Positions 7,713 to 15,642 of a DNA stretch of 41,688 nt are shown here, in pieces. The DNA is taken from the NCBI GenBank assembly GCA_910588045.1, contig CAJUPS010000020.1:1-41688 (forward strand), in the 5' to 3' direction. This DNA comes from an uncultured Oscillospiraceae bacterium. GTDB taxonomy: Bacteria > Bacillota > Clostridia > Oscillospirales > Oscillospiraceae. The position numbers and the translations under genes were made by a program. The notes below the pieces were generated by a model. That model saw nothing but the letters and a program-made list of their open reading frames with translations. It was not told the origin of the DNA and ran no database searches. Positions within the stretch are counted from its first letter, which is position 1. Each line of letters opens with the position of its first letter.

Positions 7713-8933
7713 TTACGGCCGCCTGATGCAGAGGTTCAGCAGCAGGGAGAGCGCGGCAAGGCCGATCAGGAAGATAAACGGCGTCGAATATCCGCCGCTG
7801 GACTCCAGCAGGCGGCTGGCCACGGTGGCCATCATCGAGGCGCCCATCAGGTTGAAGTTCATCACGGAAAAATTCAGCGGAAAATATTTTGTCCCGTAGA
7901 ATGCGGCGGTAAACGCGGAGGTGATCGTCGGCCCGGTGCCGTAGGAGAACCCGGTGGCACAGAGACCGGCCACGCAGAGCGGGAGCGAATGGGTCAGCAC
8001 GGAGAGCAGCGTGATCCCCGCCGCCGTGATGGTGAGCAAATTGGCGAGCAGCATGGTCCTTTTTCTGCCGAACCTGTCAAACAGCGCGCCGGTGGCGATG
8101 CGCCCCAGGCCGTTGCAGACCGACAGCACCCCCACCATATTGGTGGCAAACGCCCCGCCGGCGCCCACGGAGATGGAGAGGTCCCGGGCAAAGGAGATCA
8201 CGGTGTTCCCCACCGCGGACAGGCATACGATGCAAAAAAACGCCAGCCAGAAGGAGAGGCGGTGGACCATCTCCCAGGTGCGGTACTCCTTCGCCTCAAA
8301 ACTTTCACCGCCACGGACCGCCTTTTTCTCCCCCGCCGGGAGCTGCACGTCCGCAGGGGGCAGCCGGAGCAGCAGCGCCGCCGCCACCAGGATCACGCCG
8401 AGGGCGATGCCCACGGCCAGATAGGCCATGCGCCAGCCCGGCCCCTCGATCAGCGTCGAGGCGAGGTTCCCCACTACCAGGGCGGAAGCGCCGAAGCCCA
8501 TCAGCAGCGCGCCGGAACAGGTGCCCTTTTTATCCGGGAACCAGGCGCTGACCGTTGCGATGATCACATTATAGGCAATCCCGATCCCAAACCCCGCAAG
8601 GCCGCCATAGCTGATATAGAGCATGACGATATTGCCCCCGGACAGCCGGGACGCCAGAATAAAACCGGTACAGCTGATGACGCCGGACAGGATCAGCGCA
8701 GGCCGGACCCCCAGCCGCTTGCTGGCCATGCCGCCCACAAAGGCGCCCAGGCAGAAAAAGCAGATGGTCAGCGTAAAGTTGAGCGTCAGTTCCGACCCGG
8801 CCCAGCCAAATTCGTCCGTCAGGGGCGCTTTCAGGATGGACCAGGCGTAGATAATCCCGCCAAACAGGAGCGCCCCCACGCCCATTGCCAGATAAAACCA
8901 TCGAATCGAAAGACTTTGCTGCCTTTCTCTCAT
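7713..8933 (-). CDS. MFS transporter, OxlT-like
   Basis: A 406-residue major facilitator with 12 predicted helices in two halves. The family loop after TM2 appears as GGMASKRLGVRP and recurs in the second half as GALFDRFGRKRT. The first helix (YLAMGVGALLFGGIIYAWSI) resembles oxalate/formate-antiporter-type MFS proteins that move small carboxylates. An upstream in-frame start exists at 9002, but GAGGGGG 8 nt before the ATG at 8933 decides for the shorter form. It is transcribed ahead of the LysR gene and divergently from the 2-oxoacid oxidoreductase cluster, so it may carry that pathway's substrate or acid product; this is inference. Confidence 0.85.
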   Translation of the reverse strand: MRERQQSLSIRWFYLAMGVGALLFGGIIYAWSILKAPLTDEFGWAGSELTLNFTLTICFFCLGAFVGGMASKRLGVRPALILSGVISCTGFILASRLSGGNIVMLYISYGGLAGFGIGIAYNVIIATVSAWFPDKKGTCSGALLMGFGASALVVGNLASTLIEGPGWRMAYLAVGIALGVILVAAALLLRLPPADVQLPAGEKKAVRGGESFEAKEYRTWEMVHRLSFWLAFFCIVCLSAVGNTVISFARDLSISVGAGGAFATNMVGVLSVCNGLGRIATGALFDRFGRKRTMLLANLLTITAAGITLLSVLTHSLPLCVAGLCATGFSYGTGPTITSAFTAAFYGTKYFPLNFSVMNFNLMGASMMATVASRLLESSGGYSTPFIFLIGLAALSLLLNLCIRRP

Positions 8934-9074
8934 AGCGAGAACCCCCTCTTTGCCCGCATCGTTTCGCGCGGTAATCGTCTCTGCTGCGGAAGCTCCGCAC
9001 AAATCTCCATGCCCCTCCCAGCGGGAAGGCTCCTCCTATTTTACCGGATATTTTCCTGTTTGTCCATAGGTTTT

Positions 9075-9092
9075 TATATTTTATAAAATATA
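9075..9092. promoter_or_regulatory. 18-bp perfect AT palindrome, possible operator
   Basis: TATATTTTATAAAATATA is perfectly self-complementary and sits in the divergent intergenic region, over the presumed -10 of the MFS gene and upstream of the promoter reading the other way. It could be bound by the LysR regulator or simply be part of an AT-rich promoter. Confidence 0.4.
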
Positions 9093-9107
9093 TTTTGTAT
9101 CTCGCAA
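9080..9107 (-). promoter_or_regulatory. Candidate promoter for the MFS-LysR unit
   Basis: On the minus strand TTGCGA (9107-9102) and TATAAA (9085-9080) are separated by 16 bp. The -10 lies inside the AT-rich palindrome at 9075-9092. Confidence 0.5.
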
Positions 9108-9114
9108 AAACGAC

Positions 9115-9143
9115 TTGCATTTCCGGGCGGATGGGAGTATAAT
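9115..9143 (+). promoter_or_regulatory. Sigma-A promoter of the ATPase-2-oxoacid oxidoreductase operon
   Basis: TTGCAT (9115-9120) and TATAAT (9138-9143) are separated by 17 bp, a near-consensus promoter about 75 bp before the first gene of the operon. Confidence 0.8.
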
Positions 9144-9218
9144 CGGAAGTGTGCAAATGTTCCCCAAAAACCCGCCTTATTGGGCGAAACGGATATGAAA
9201 GGAACGGGGGTGGATCCG

Positions 9219-9920
9219 ATGTCCGACAATTGGCCGGCGGCGCTGGGGCTGACCGGGGAGGAGCACAGCTTCGTATTGATCGGGGAGGCCGGGAGCGGCA
9301 AGAGCGAGATTGCGATCAATTTAGCCCTTGCGCTTTTGCAGAGGGGGGACAAGGCCGTCCATTTCTGCGACCTGGATATGACCAAGCCCCTCTTTCGCTC
9401 CCGCGACCAGGCGAAGCGCCTAACGGACCGGGGCGTCACGGTCCACTTCGAGGAGCAGTTTTATGACGCCCCTGTGGCCGTCGGCGGCGTGCACCGGCTT
9501 CTGCGGGACGAGGGGTGCTATACCGTGCTGGACGTGGGCGGCGACTACATCGGCGCCCGGTCCATCGGCGGGTACGCCCCCCTGCTCAACGCGCCGGGGA
9601 CGGTGGTGTGGTATGTGGTCAATCCATACCGCCCCTGGTCCATGGATATAGACCACATCGACGCGGTTCTGGCCCAGGTCCTGGGCGTCTCCCACGTCCG
9701 GCTGGAGCGGCTCCGCCTCCTGGGCAATCCCAATCTCGGGCCGGATACCGCCGCGGCGGACGTGATCTCCGGCGCGGAAAAGCTGGTTGAAATGGTGGGC
9801 CCGTACAAGCCGGTGGACTTCTTCTGCGCCAGGGAGGCGCTGACCCCCGCGCTGGAGGGCCGTCTGCCCGGGCCCCTCTTCCCCATTCATCTGTATCTCA
9901 CATATGAGTGGGCCGAGTAA
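9219..9920 (+). CDS. P-loop ATPase of unknown role in the oxidoreductase operon
   Basis: A 233-residue soluble protein. Walker A is GEAGSGKSEIA about 20-30 residues in, a Walker B-like FCDLDMTKP follows, and LDVGGDYIGARS may be a switch region. The layout resembles small SIMIBI/MinD-like or CobB/KTI-like NTPases rather than a kinase. The function is unknown. Its place as the first gene of the 2-oxoacid:ferredoxin oxidoreductase operon suggests a maturation, metal- or cofactor-loading or energy-coupling role; this is inference. Two upstream in-frame ATGs (9180, 9195) lack ribosome sites, whereas the ATG at 9219 is preceded by GGGGG at 8 nt. Confidence 0.65.
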   Translation: MSDNWPAALGLTGEEHSFVLIGEAGSGKSEIAINLALALLQRGDKAVHFCDLDMTKPLFRSRDQAKRLTDRGVTVHFEEQFYDAPVAVGGVHRLLRDEGCYTVLDVGGDYIGARSIGGYAPLLNAPGTVVWYVVNPYRPWSMDIDHIDAVLAQVLGVSHVRLERLRLLGNPNLGPDTAAADVISGAEKLVEMVGPYKPVDFFCAREALTPALEGRLPGPLFPIHLYLTYEWAE

Positions 9921-9976
9921 CGTCATTCCTGAAGACGGCATATACATCAAAAATTCACAGCAAAGGAGCGAGTGAA

Positions 9977-10192
9977 ATGGCATCAGGCAAGGTAGAGATC
10001 ATCAAGGAGCGGTGCAAGAGCTGCGGCTACTGCGTCAAGTTCTGCCCCAAGCACGTGTTGGCCACGGGGAAAGAGGTCAACTCCAAGGGCTACGAGTACG
10101 TGTATCCGGCCAATCCCGACGATTGCATCGGATGCGCCATCTGCGGCCGGATCTGCCCCGACGGGGCCATCGACGTCTACAAAGAAACGTAA
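9977..10192 (+). CDS. 2-oxoacid:ferredoxin oxidoreductase, ferredoxin-like (delta) subunit
   Basis: A 71-residue 2[4Fe-4S] subunit. Cluster motifs CKSCGYCVKFCP and CIGCAICGRICP flank a short insert containing YEYVYPANPDD, as in the delta chains of KOR/VOR enzymes. It passes electrons from the TPP subunit to free ferredoxin. The ATG at 9977 follows AAAGGAG; a longer in-frame reading that would overlap the ATPase gene has no ribosome site. It is separated by 14 bp from the alpha subunit, with AAGGAGG bridging its stop codon. Confidence 0.9.
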   Translation: MASGKVEIIKERCKSCGYCVKFCPKHVLATGKEVNSKGYEYVYPANPDDCIGCAICGRICPDGAIDVYKET

Positions 10193-10206
10193 GGAGGTTG
10201 AATCCC

Positions 10207-11286
10207 ATGGCAAGAGTATTCATGAAGGGGACGGAAGCGGTCGCCGAAGCCGCCGTCCGCGCAGGCTGCCGGTTTTTCGCCGGTTATCCGATCACCCCGC
10301 AAAACGAAGTCCCCGAGTACCTGTCCCGCAGGCTGCCGGAGGTTGGCGGCGTGTTCATCCAGGGCGAGAGCGAAGTCGCGTCCGTCAATATGGTCTATGG
10401 CGCCGCCGCCGCAGGGTGCCGCTCCATGACGTCCTCCTCCTCTCCCGGCATCTCCCTGAAGAGCGAGGGGATCAGCTACTGCGCCGCGGCCCGGATCCCC
10501 ATGGTCTACGCCAACTTCGCCCGGGGCGGCCCGGGCGTCGGGTCCATCCAGCCCGCCCAGCAGGACTATTTGCAGGCCACCAAGGCCAGCGGCAACGGCG
10601 GCTTCCGTATGCCCGTCCTGGCGCCCGCCACCGTGCAGGAGGCCGTGGACCTGACCGTCAGGGCTTTTGACTGGGCGGACCGGGACCGCACGCCCGTCCT
10701 CATTCTGGCCGACGGCGTGATCGGCACCATGATGGAGCCGGTGGTCCTCCCCGAGATGAAGTCCGAGGAGGAGGTCGCCGCCATCAAGGAGTCCAAGCGG
10801 AGTTGGGCCTGTGTGGGCCACAAGCTGGACTACGCCCACCGGTCCTGGATCGAGCCGGGCCAGTGGTCCACCGCACGGATGCAGAAGTGCAACGAGGACG
10901 CGGCCGCCATGTACAAGGCGTGGGAGAAGGAGGCCATGGTGGAGGAGTACCGTCTGGAGGACGCGGAGATCGTCCTGACCGCCTACGGCATCTCCGGCCG
11001 TATCGCCAAGTCCGCCGTCAATCTCCTGCGCGCGGAGGGCATCCGGGCCGGTCTTATCCGCCCCATCACGGTGTTCCCCTTCCCCGCCGTTGCCTACGAC
11101 CATATCGACTACGGCCGCGTCAAGGCCGTTCTGGATGTGGAGATGTCCATCCCCGCCCTCTTTGTGGAGGATGTGAGGACCGCCGTGCGGGAGCGCTGCC
11201 CCATTGAGACCTGCCTGTGCTCCGGCGGCAATATCATGAGCCGCGAGGCCGTCGTGGCCGCGGCCAAAAAAATCATGGAGGGCTGA
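10207..11286 (+). CDS. vorB: 2-oxoacid:ferredoxin oxidoreductase alpha subunit (VorB-like)
   Basis: A 359-residue alpha chain of the pyruvate:ferredoxin-oxidoreductase superfamily. The N-terminal pyrimidine-binding domain starts MARVFMKGTEAVAEAAVRAG, with the family motif GYPITPQNE and GESEVASVNMVYGAAAAG. SSSPGISLKSEG forms the active-site loop, and domain II begins near EEYRLEDAEIVLTAYG. The length and the separate alpha, beta, gamma and delta genes fit the branched-chain 2-oxoacid (VOR) or 2-oxoglutarate (KOR) type. VOR is favoured by the ptb-buk genes that follow, but the substrate is not proven. Ribosome site AAGGAGG. Confidence 0.85.
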   Translation: MARVFMKGTEAVAEAAVRAGCRFFAGYPITPQNEVPEYLSRRLPEVGGVFIQGESEVASVNMVYGAAAAGCRSMTSSSSPGISLKSEGISYCAAARIPMVYANFARGGPGVGSIQPAQQDYLQATKASGNGGFRMPVLAPATVQEAVDLTVRAFDWADRDRTPVLILADGVIGTMMEPVVLPEMKSEEEVAAIKESKRSWACVGHKLDYAHRSWIEPGQWSTARMQKCNEDAAAMYKAWEKEAMVEEYRLEDAEIVLTAYGISGRIAKSAVNLLRAEGIRAGLIRPITVFPFPAVAYDHIDYGRVKAVLDVEMSIPALFVEDVRTAVRERCPIETCLCSGGNIMSREAVVAAAKKIMEG

Positions 11287-11289
11287 GTC

Positions 11290-12042
11290 ATGGAAAAAAT
11301 CTATACCAGAACGAAGACCATCCAGGAGGACAAGGTCTCCGGCTTCTGCCCCGGCTGTATGCACTCCACCGTCATCAAGCTCATCGGCGAGGCGCTGGAG
11401 GAGATGGACCTGGTGGACAGGGCCGTATGCGTGCAGGGCATTGGCTGCTGCGGCCTCCATATGGATTACATCGCCTACGACGACATCACGGCGGCCCACG
11501 GGCGGGCCTGCGCCGCCGCCACCGGCATCAAGCGCACCAATCCCGAAAGCCTGGTCTTTACCTACCAGGGCGACGGCGACTTCGCCTCCATCGGCCTGGC
11601 GGAGTCCATGTCCGCCGCCAACAGGGGCGAGAACATCACCGTGATCTTCATCAACAACGGCATTTACGGCATGACCGGCGGCCAGCTCTCCCCCACCACC
11701 CTCATCGGGATGAAGGCCACCACCGCGCCCAGGGGCCGCACGGCCGAGGAGCACGGCTATCCCCTGCACATGTGCGAGATCCTCAACCAGCTCAAGGCCC
11801 CCTATTACCTGGAGCGGACCAGCTGCAACACCCCCGCCAATGTGAACAAGACCAAGAACGCCATCAAGAAGGCGTTCCAGGCCCAGTTGGACGGCAAGGG
11901 CTTCACCATGGTGGAGATCGTCACGAGCTGCCCCACCAACTGGGGGATGGACGCCCTCCAGAGCCTGGACTTCATCGAAGAGAGAATGCTGCCCGAGTTT
12001 CCCCTGGGCGTCGTCCGGGACCGCAGTAAAGAGGAGGTATGA
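11290..12042 (+). CDS. 2-oxoacid:ferredoxin oxidoreductase beta subunit (TPP-binding)
   Basis: A 250-residue catalytic chain holding thiamine diphosphate. The TPP motif is GDGDFASIGLAESM ending in FINN (about residues 97-123), followed by IYGMTGGQLSPTT. N-terminal FCPGCMHST and GIGCCG supply cysteines as in KOR/VOR beta subunits. With alpha it decarboxylates a 2-oxoacid to acyl-CoA while reducing ferredoxin. It starts 3 nt after the alpha stop codon and ends in AGGAGG followed by TATGA, which supplies the ribosome site for the gamma gene, so translation is coupled. Confidence 0.9.
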   Translation: MEKIYTRTKTIQEDKVSGFCPGCMHSTVIKLIGEALEEMDLVDRAVCVQGIGCCGLHMDYIAYDDITAAHGRACAAATGIKRTNPESLVFTYQGDGDFASIGLAESMSAANRGENITVIFINNGIYGMTGGQLSPTTLIGMKATTAPRGRTAEEHGYPLHMCEILNQLKAPYYLERTSCNTPANVNKTKNAIKKAFQAQLDGKGFTMVEIVTSCPTNWGMDALQSLDFIEERMLPEFPLGVVRDRSKEEV

Positions 12043-12045
12043 CTT

Positions 12046-12591
12046 GTGGAAACCAATCTGTGCGTAGCAGGCTTCGGCGGTCAGGGCATCATGTCGCTGG
12101 GCAAGTTCCTGGCGGACGCCACCTGCAATTCTACCGATAAGAACGTGACCTTTTTCCCCTCCTACGGCGCCGAGCAGCGGGGCGGCACGGCCAACTGCTA
12201 CGTGGTCATCTCCGACGACGATATTGGCGCGCCTCTGGGCGACGTCATGGACAACCTGATCGTCATGAACGGCCCCTCCCTGGTCCGATTCCTGCCCACC
12301 CTGAAGAGGGGCGGCACCCTGTTCATCAACAGCTCCATTGTGCCCGACGAGATCGACCGCAGCGATGTCAAGGTGGTGCGGGCCCCCGTCACGGAGCTGG
12401 CCCTGGAGATGGGGAACGCCAAGGTGCTCAACGTCATCATGCTGGGCGTCTACGTGGGCTATACCGAGGTCATTGATCCCGCCATCGTCTGGGATACCAT
12501 TGAGCACAAGCTGGCCTCGAAGCCCAAGCTACTGCCCCTCAACAGGCTGGCCTTTGAGAAGGGCCTGGCGCTGGGCCGGGCCCAGCGATAA
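12046..12591 (+). CDS. 2-oxoacid:ferredoxin oxidoreductase gamma subunit
   Basis: A 181-residue gamma chain that binds the CoA side of the reaction. It opens with the family motif VAGFGGQGIMSLGKFLADA and contains SYGAEQRGGTANCYVVIS, both hallmarks of POR/KOR gamma domains. It starts at GTG, supported by AGGAGG about 8 nt upstream inside the beta gene's 3' end. It is the last gene of the operon; the converging GntR gene ends 94 bp further on. Confidence 0.9.
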   Translation: METNLCVAGFGGQGIMSLGKFLADATCNSTDKNVTFFPSYGAEQRGGTANCYVVISDDDIGAPLGDVMDNLIVMNGPSLVRFLPTLKRGGTLFINSSIVPDEIDRSDVKVVRAPVTELALEMGNAKVLNVIMLGVYVGYTEVIDPAIVWDTIEHKLASKPKLLPLNRLAFEKGLALGRAQR

Positions 12592-12601
12592 GGAGAACAG
12601 C

Positions 12602-12636
12602 GCCGCTCTCTCCAGGGGCCCATCGGAGAGAGCGGC
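12602..12636. terminator. Possible hairpin terminator after the oxidoreductase operon
   Basis: A 12-bp stem GCCGCTCTCTCC with its complement at 12625-12636 and an 11-nt loop. A second hairpin (CGCTCGGGA...TCCCGAGCG) follows within 12648-12681. Neither has a U-run, so this may be a Rho-type or merely structured convergent end. Confidence 0.4.
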
Positions 12637-12684
12637 ACAAGGCGCACCGCTCGGGAGAGCGCAGGCGGCGCTTTCCCGAGCGCG

Positions 12685-13335
12685 TTATGAGGCGTGCTCC
12701 CTGATCCATTGGCAGACCGCCGGTCGGTTTTTCTGACTGTAGACCAACAGCGCGCCGCAGACCGCGTCGGCGTCATTGGCGACCACCGCGTCATGGATGG
12801 TCTGGAACAGGCCGAGGTCCTCCCTGCCGTCGATGCACTCGGCGCAGATGTGGCGGAGCAGGAGCATTTGCCCCTGTATGGCGATCATACTCTTGTCCAG
12901 CCGCCGGTTGCCGCAGCGGTGGTAGAAGGCCCCTATGAGCTCATGGACGGCCTTTACCCGCTCGCGGGCGGTTTTGGCCCCGTCGTAGCGGACGATCTGC
13001 GCTTCAATTTCCCGCGCCAGCTTGTCCCGGTCGCCCCGCTCCATTGCGAACCGGACCGCCGCCGCCTGGAGGGTGTAGGCCAGCTCCTCGATCTCGGCGA
13101 CATCGTGTTCATCCAGCGTCAGGACCGAGGCCCCCACGTTGGTTTCGTTCATGACCAGCCCCTCCTGCTGCAACCGGTTCAGCGCCTCCCGCAGGGGCGT
13201 GCTGCTCACGCCGAGCTGCTCCTGGATCTCGCTGACGTTGAGCCGCTTTCCCAGCGGGAGCTTCAGGGTGATGATGTCCTCCCGCAGTCTCGCATAGGTC
13301 AGATCGACCAGGGACTCTTTTTTGATTTTTGCCAT
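12685..13335 (-). CDS. GntR-family regulator (FadR/FCD type)
   Basis: A 216-residue repressor-type regulator. The N-terminal winged helix has the GntR signature LGKRLNVSEIQEQLGVSSTPLREALNRL (in two stretches, about residues 28-55), and the all-helical C-terminal FCD ligand domain runs from about residue 80 with metal-ligand-like histidines (HELIGAFYHR, IHDAVV). FadR-type members answer to acyl-CoAs or organic acids. It diverges from ptb-buk, which it most likely controls. An upstream in-frame ATG at 13413 overlaps the promoter; the ATG at 13335 has ACGGAG 8-9 nt before it. Confidence 0.9.
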   Translation of the reverse strand: MAKIKKESLVDLTYARLREDIITLKLPLGKRLNVSEIQEQLGVSSTPLREALNRLQQEGLVMNETNVGASVLTLDEHDVAEIEELAYTLQAAAVRFAMERGDRDKLAREIEAQIVRYDGAKTARERVKAVHELIGAFYHRCGNRRLDKSMIAIQGQMLLLRHICAECIDGREDLGLFQTIHDAVVANDADAVCGALLVYSQKNRPAVCQWIREHAS

Positions 13336-13368
13336 AGGCTTGCTCCGTCTCCGAAAGTTTGTTGATAA

Positions 13369-13398
13369 ATTATATCCTATTATAGCTGGAATTTCCAA
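13369..13398 (-). promoter_or_regulatory. Promoter of the GntR regulator gene
   Basis: On the minus strand TTGGAA (13398-13393) and TATAAT (13374-13369) are separated by 18 bp. The 11-bp palindrome TGGAATTTCCA at 13387-13397 overlaps the -35 and could be an autoregulatory operator. Confidence 0.55.
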
Positions 13399-13494
13399 AA
13401 AATGCAAGCACATGGAAGCTCAAAAAGCGGGATGACAATCCGGCGCCATGATGGAAATGGTTCAAAATTTATAATAGAATGGAAATATGTATCT

Positions 13495-14400
13495 ATGGTA
13501 TACACAAGTTTTGACGAATTGATTGCAAAGCAGAAGGCGGCGCCCCACGCCGCCCGGATGGCCGTGGCCGCCGCCGGTGACGAGCACACCATCGAGGCCG
13601 TCCTCCACGCCCGCAGGGAGGGCATTGTCCGCCCGGTCCTGGTGGGCGGACGGGCCGCGATTGCGGACGCACTGGCCCATTTCGGCGAGACCGTTCCCGA
13701 CGAGGACATCTGCGACGTCCCCGACGCCGCCGAGGCCGCACGGGTCGCCGTAAGCCTGGTCCGGGACGGCAGAGCGGACTTCCTGATGAAGGGCAAGCTG
13801 GATACCAGCGTGATGCTCCGGCCCGTGGTCAACAAGGAGACCGGCCTGGGCAAGGGGGGCGTCATGAGCCACTTCACCATCTTCCAGATCCCCGGCTACC
13901 ACAAGCTGCTGGCCGTGGTGGACGGCGGCATGGTGCCCTATCCGACGCTGGAGCAGAAGAAGTGCATCATTGAGAACACCGTCGGCGCCCTGCGGGATCT
14001 GGGCTACGACGAGGTAAAGGTGGGCGTTCTGGCCTGTGTGGAAAAGCTCAATCCCAAGATGCCCGAGACCGTCGAGGCCGACGCACTCAAGCAGATGAAC
14101 CGGCGGGGCGAGCTCACCGGCTGCTATGTGGAGGGGCCCATCTCCTACGACTGCGCCATGAGCAGGGAGATCGCGGCGTTCAAGGGCTTCGACAGCCCCG
14201 TCTCCGGCGACTGCGATATTCTGGTCGCCCCCAACATCCACGCGGGCAACATCATGGGAAAGATGCTGACGGTCACGCTGGGCGCGTCCATGGCGGGCTT
14301 CATCGTGGGCGCCAGGTGCCCCATCGTCATGACCAGCCGCGGCTCGTCTCCCATGGAGAAGTATCTCTCCATCGTGATTTCCGCCGCTGCTGCCGGTTAG
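13495..14400 (+). CDS. ptb: Phosphate butyryltransferase
   Basis: A 301-residue acyltransferase of the phosphate acetyl/butyryltransferase family. It converts butyryl-CoA or branched acyl-CoA plus phosphate to acyl phosphate and CoA. It begins MVYTSFDELIAKQKA like known Ptb proteins and carries FLMKGKLDTSVMLRPVV, GVMSHF and GPISYDCAMS. The next gene, buk, starts 10 bp on. The start at 13495 has no good ribosome site, and the only TATAAT (13470-13475) lies 20 nt before the ATG with no recognisable -35, so the mRNA leader may be unusually short or an activator may be needed. Substrates could be straight or branched C4-C5 acyl groups. Confidence 0.92.
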   Translation: MVYTSFDELIAKQKAAPHAARMAVAAAGDEHTIEAVLHARREGIVRPVLVGGRAAIADALAHFGETVPDEDICDVPDAAEAARVAVSLVRDGRADFLMKGKLDTSVMLRPVVNKETGLGKGGVMSHFTIFQIPGYHKLLAVVDGGMVPYPTLEQKKCIIENTVGALRDLGYDEVKVGVLACVEKLNPKMPETVEADALKQMNRRGELTGCYVEGPISYDCAMSREIAAFKGFDSPVSGDCDILVAPNIHAGNIMGKMLTVTLGASMAGFIVGARCPIVMTSRGSSPMEKYLSIVISAAAAG

Positions 14401-14410
14401 GAGGGGACCC

Positions 14411-15493
14411 ATGGAAAAACTGTTGATTTTGAATCCCGGTTCCACCTCCACCAAGCTGGCGGTATTCGAGGACGAGGAACCGCTGTTCATCGAATCCATC
14501 GTCCACACCCCCGAGGATCTGGCGCCCTTTGACCGCGTTGCCGACCAGTACGAGTTCCGCCGGGAGCTGGTGGTCAAGACGCTGCGGGACCACGAGGTCG
14601 CCATGGAGTCCCTCACGGGCATCGTCTCCCGGGGCGGCCTCCTGACGCCGATCCAGGCGGGCGCCTACGAGGTCAACGACGATATGGTCTGGCAGCTGAA
14701 GAACCGGCCGCAGAATGAGCACGCCTCCAATGTGGGCGCGATGATTGCCAGAGCGCTGAGCAAGGAGTACCATATTCCCGCCTTCATCTACGACGGCATC
14801 ACCGTGGACGAACTGACGCCCATCAACAAGATTACCGGCCTGCCGATTTTGCGCCGCAAGGGCATGGGGCACAACCTGAACACCCGCGCCGCCGCCATGC
14901 GGTACGCCCGGGAGCAGGGGAAGAGCTACCGGGACATCACCGTCATCGTGGCCCACTTGGGCGGGGGCATCTCGGTGAACCTGCACCACAACGGCCGCAT
15001 TGAGGACTTCATTTCCGATGAAGAGGGGGGCTTCTCCCCGGAGCGCTCCGGGGGCCTGCCCATGTTTGACGTGATAAAGATGTGTTTTGACGGGGAGGAA
15101 ACCTATCGCACGATGATGAACCTGGTCAAGCGCAGGGGCGGCTTGATGGCGCATCTGGGCACCACCGACAGCCGCGAGGTGGAGAAGATGATCCAGGACG
15201 GCGACGAACACGCCAAGCTGATCTACGACGCCATGGCGCTGAACATCGCCAAGAATATCGCCAAGTGCGCCCCCTCGGTCAAGGGCAAGGTGGACGCCAT
15301 CCTCCTGACCGGCGGCATCGCGTACTCCAGGTATGTCACAGAGTATATCCGGGAGCACGTGGCGTTCATCGCGCCGGTGGTGGTCTATGCAGGCGAGGAC
15401 GAGATGCTCTCCCTGGCCCTGGGCGGCCTGCGTGTTCTCCGCGGCGAGGAAACGGCCAAGACCTTCGTCAAAAACGAAAACCCCGGTTATTGA
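14411..15493 (+). CDS. buk: Butyrate kinase
   Basis: A 360-residue ASKHA-fold acid kinase that makes ATP from butyryl or branched acyl phosphate. The phosphate-1 motif LILNPGSTSTKLAVFEDE is at the N-terminus, IVAHLGGGISVNLH in the middle and LLTGGIAYS near the C-terminus. The length is normal. It is translated from GGAGGGG 5-6 nt before the ATG, 10 bp after ptb, and ends at a strong terminator. With ptb and the upstream oxidoreductase it could complete a 2-oxoacid to ATP pathway. In Enterococcus, ptb and buk sit with a branched-chain 2-oxoacid dehydrogenase, which is a useful parallel. Confidence 0.95.
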   Translation: MEKLLILNPGSTSTKLAVFEDEEPLFIESIVHTPEDLAPFDRVADQYEFRRELVVKTLRDHEVAMESLTGIVSRGGLLTPIQAGAYEVNDDMVWQLKNRPQNEHASNVGAMIARALSKEYHIPAFIYDGITVDELTPINKITGLPILRRKGMGHNLNTRAAAMRYAREQGKSYRDITVIVAHLGGGISVNLHHNGRIEDFISDEEGGFSPERSGGLPMFDVIKMCFDGEETYRTMMNLVKRRGGLMAHLGTTDSREVEKMIQDGDEHAKLIYDAMALNIAKNIAKCAPSVKGKVDAILLTGGIAYSRYVTEYIREHVAFIAPVVVYAGEDEMLSLALGGLRVLRGEETAKTFVKNENPGY

Positions 15494-15530
15494 CCCTCCA
15501 TCGTCTCCCCAGCCTAAAGGAAAGCGGCAA

Positions 15531-15564
15531 AAAGCTCTGAAAACAATCGTTTTCAGAGCTTTTT
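15531..15564. terminator. Bidirectional terminator between buk and the HNH gene
   Basis: A 14-bp perfect stem AAAGCTCTGAAAAC with its complement, AATC loop, with T-runs on both strands (TTTTTCC forward, TTTTTGCC reverse). It closes ptb-buk and can also close the convergent restriction-modification unit. The stretch 15565-15642 holds nothing recognisable. Confidence 0.88.
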
Positions 15565-15642
15565 CCTCTCCCCGACCCATTCCCACAGGTCCTGCTCCAC
15601 GTTTCTCGGGCTCATTCCGGTATGGATCCCGGCGCGGTTTTA

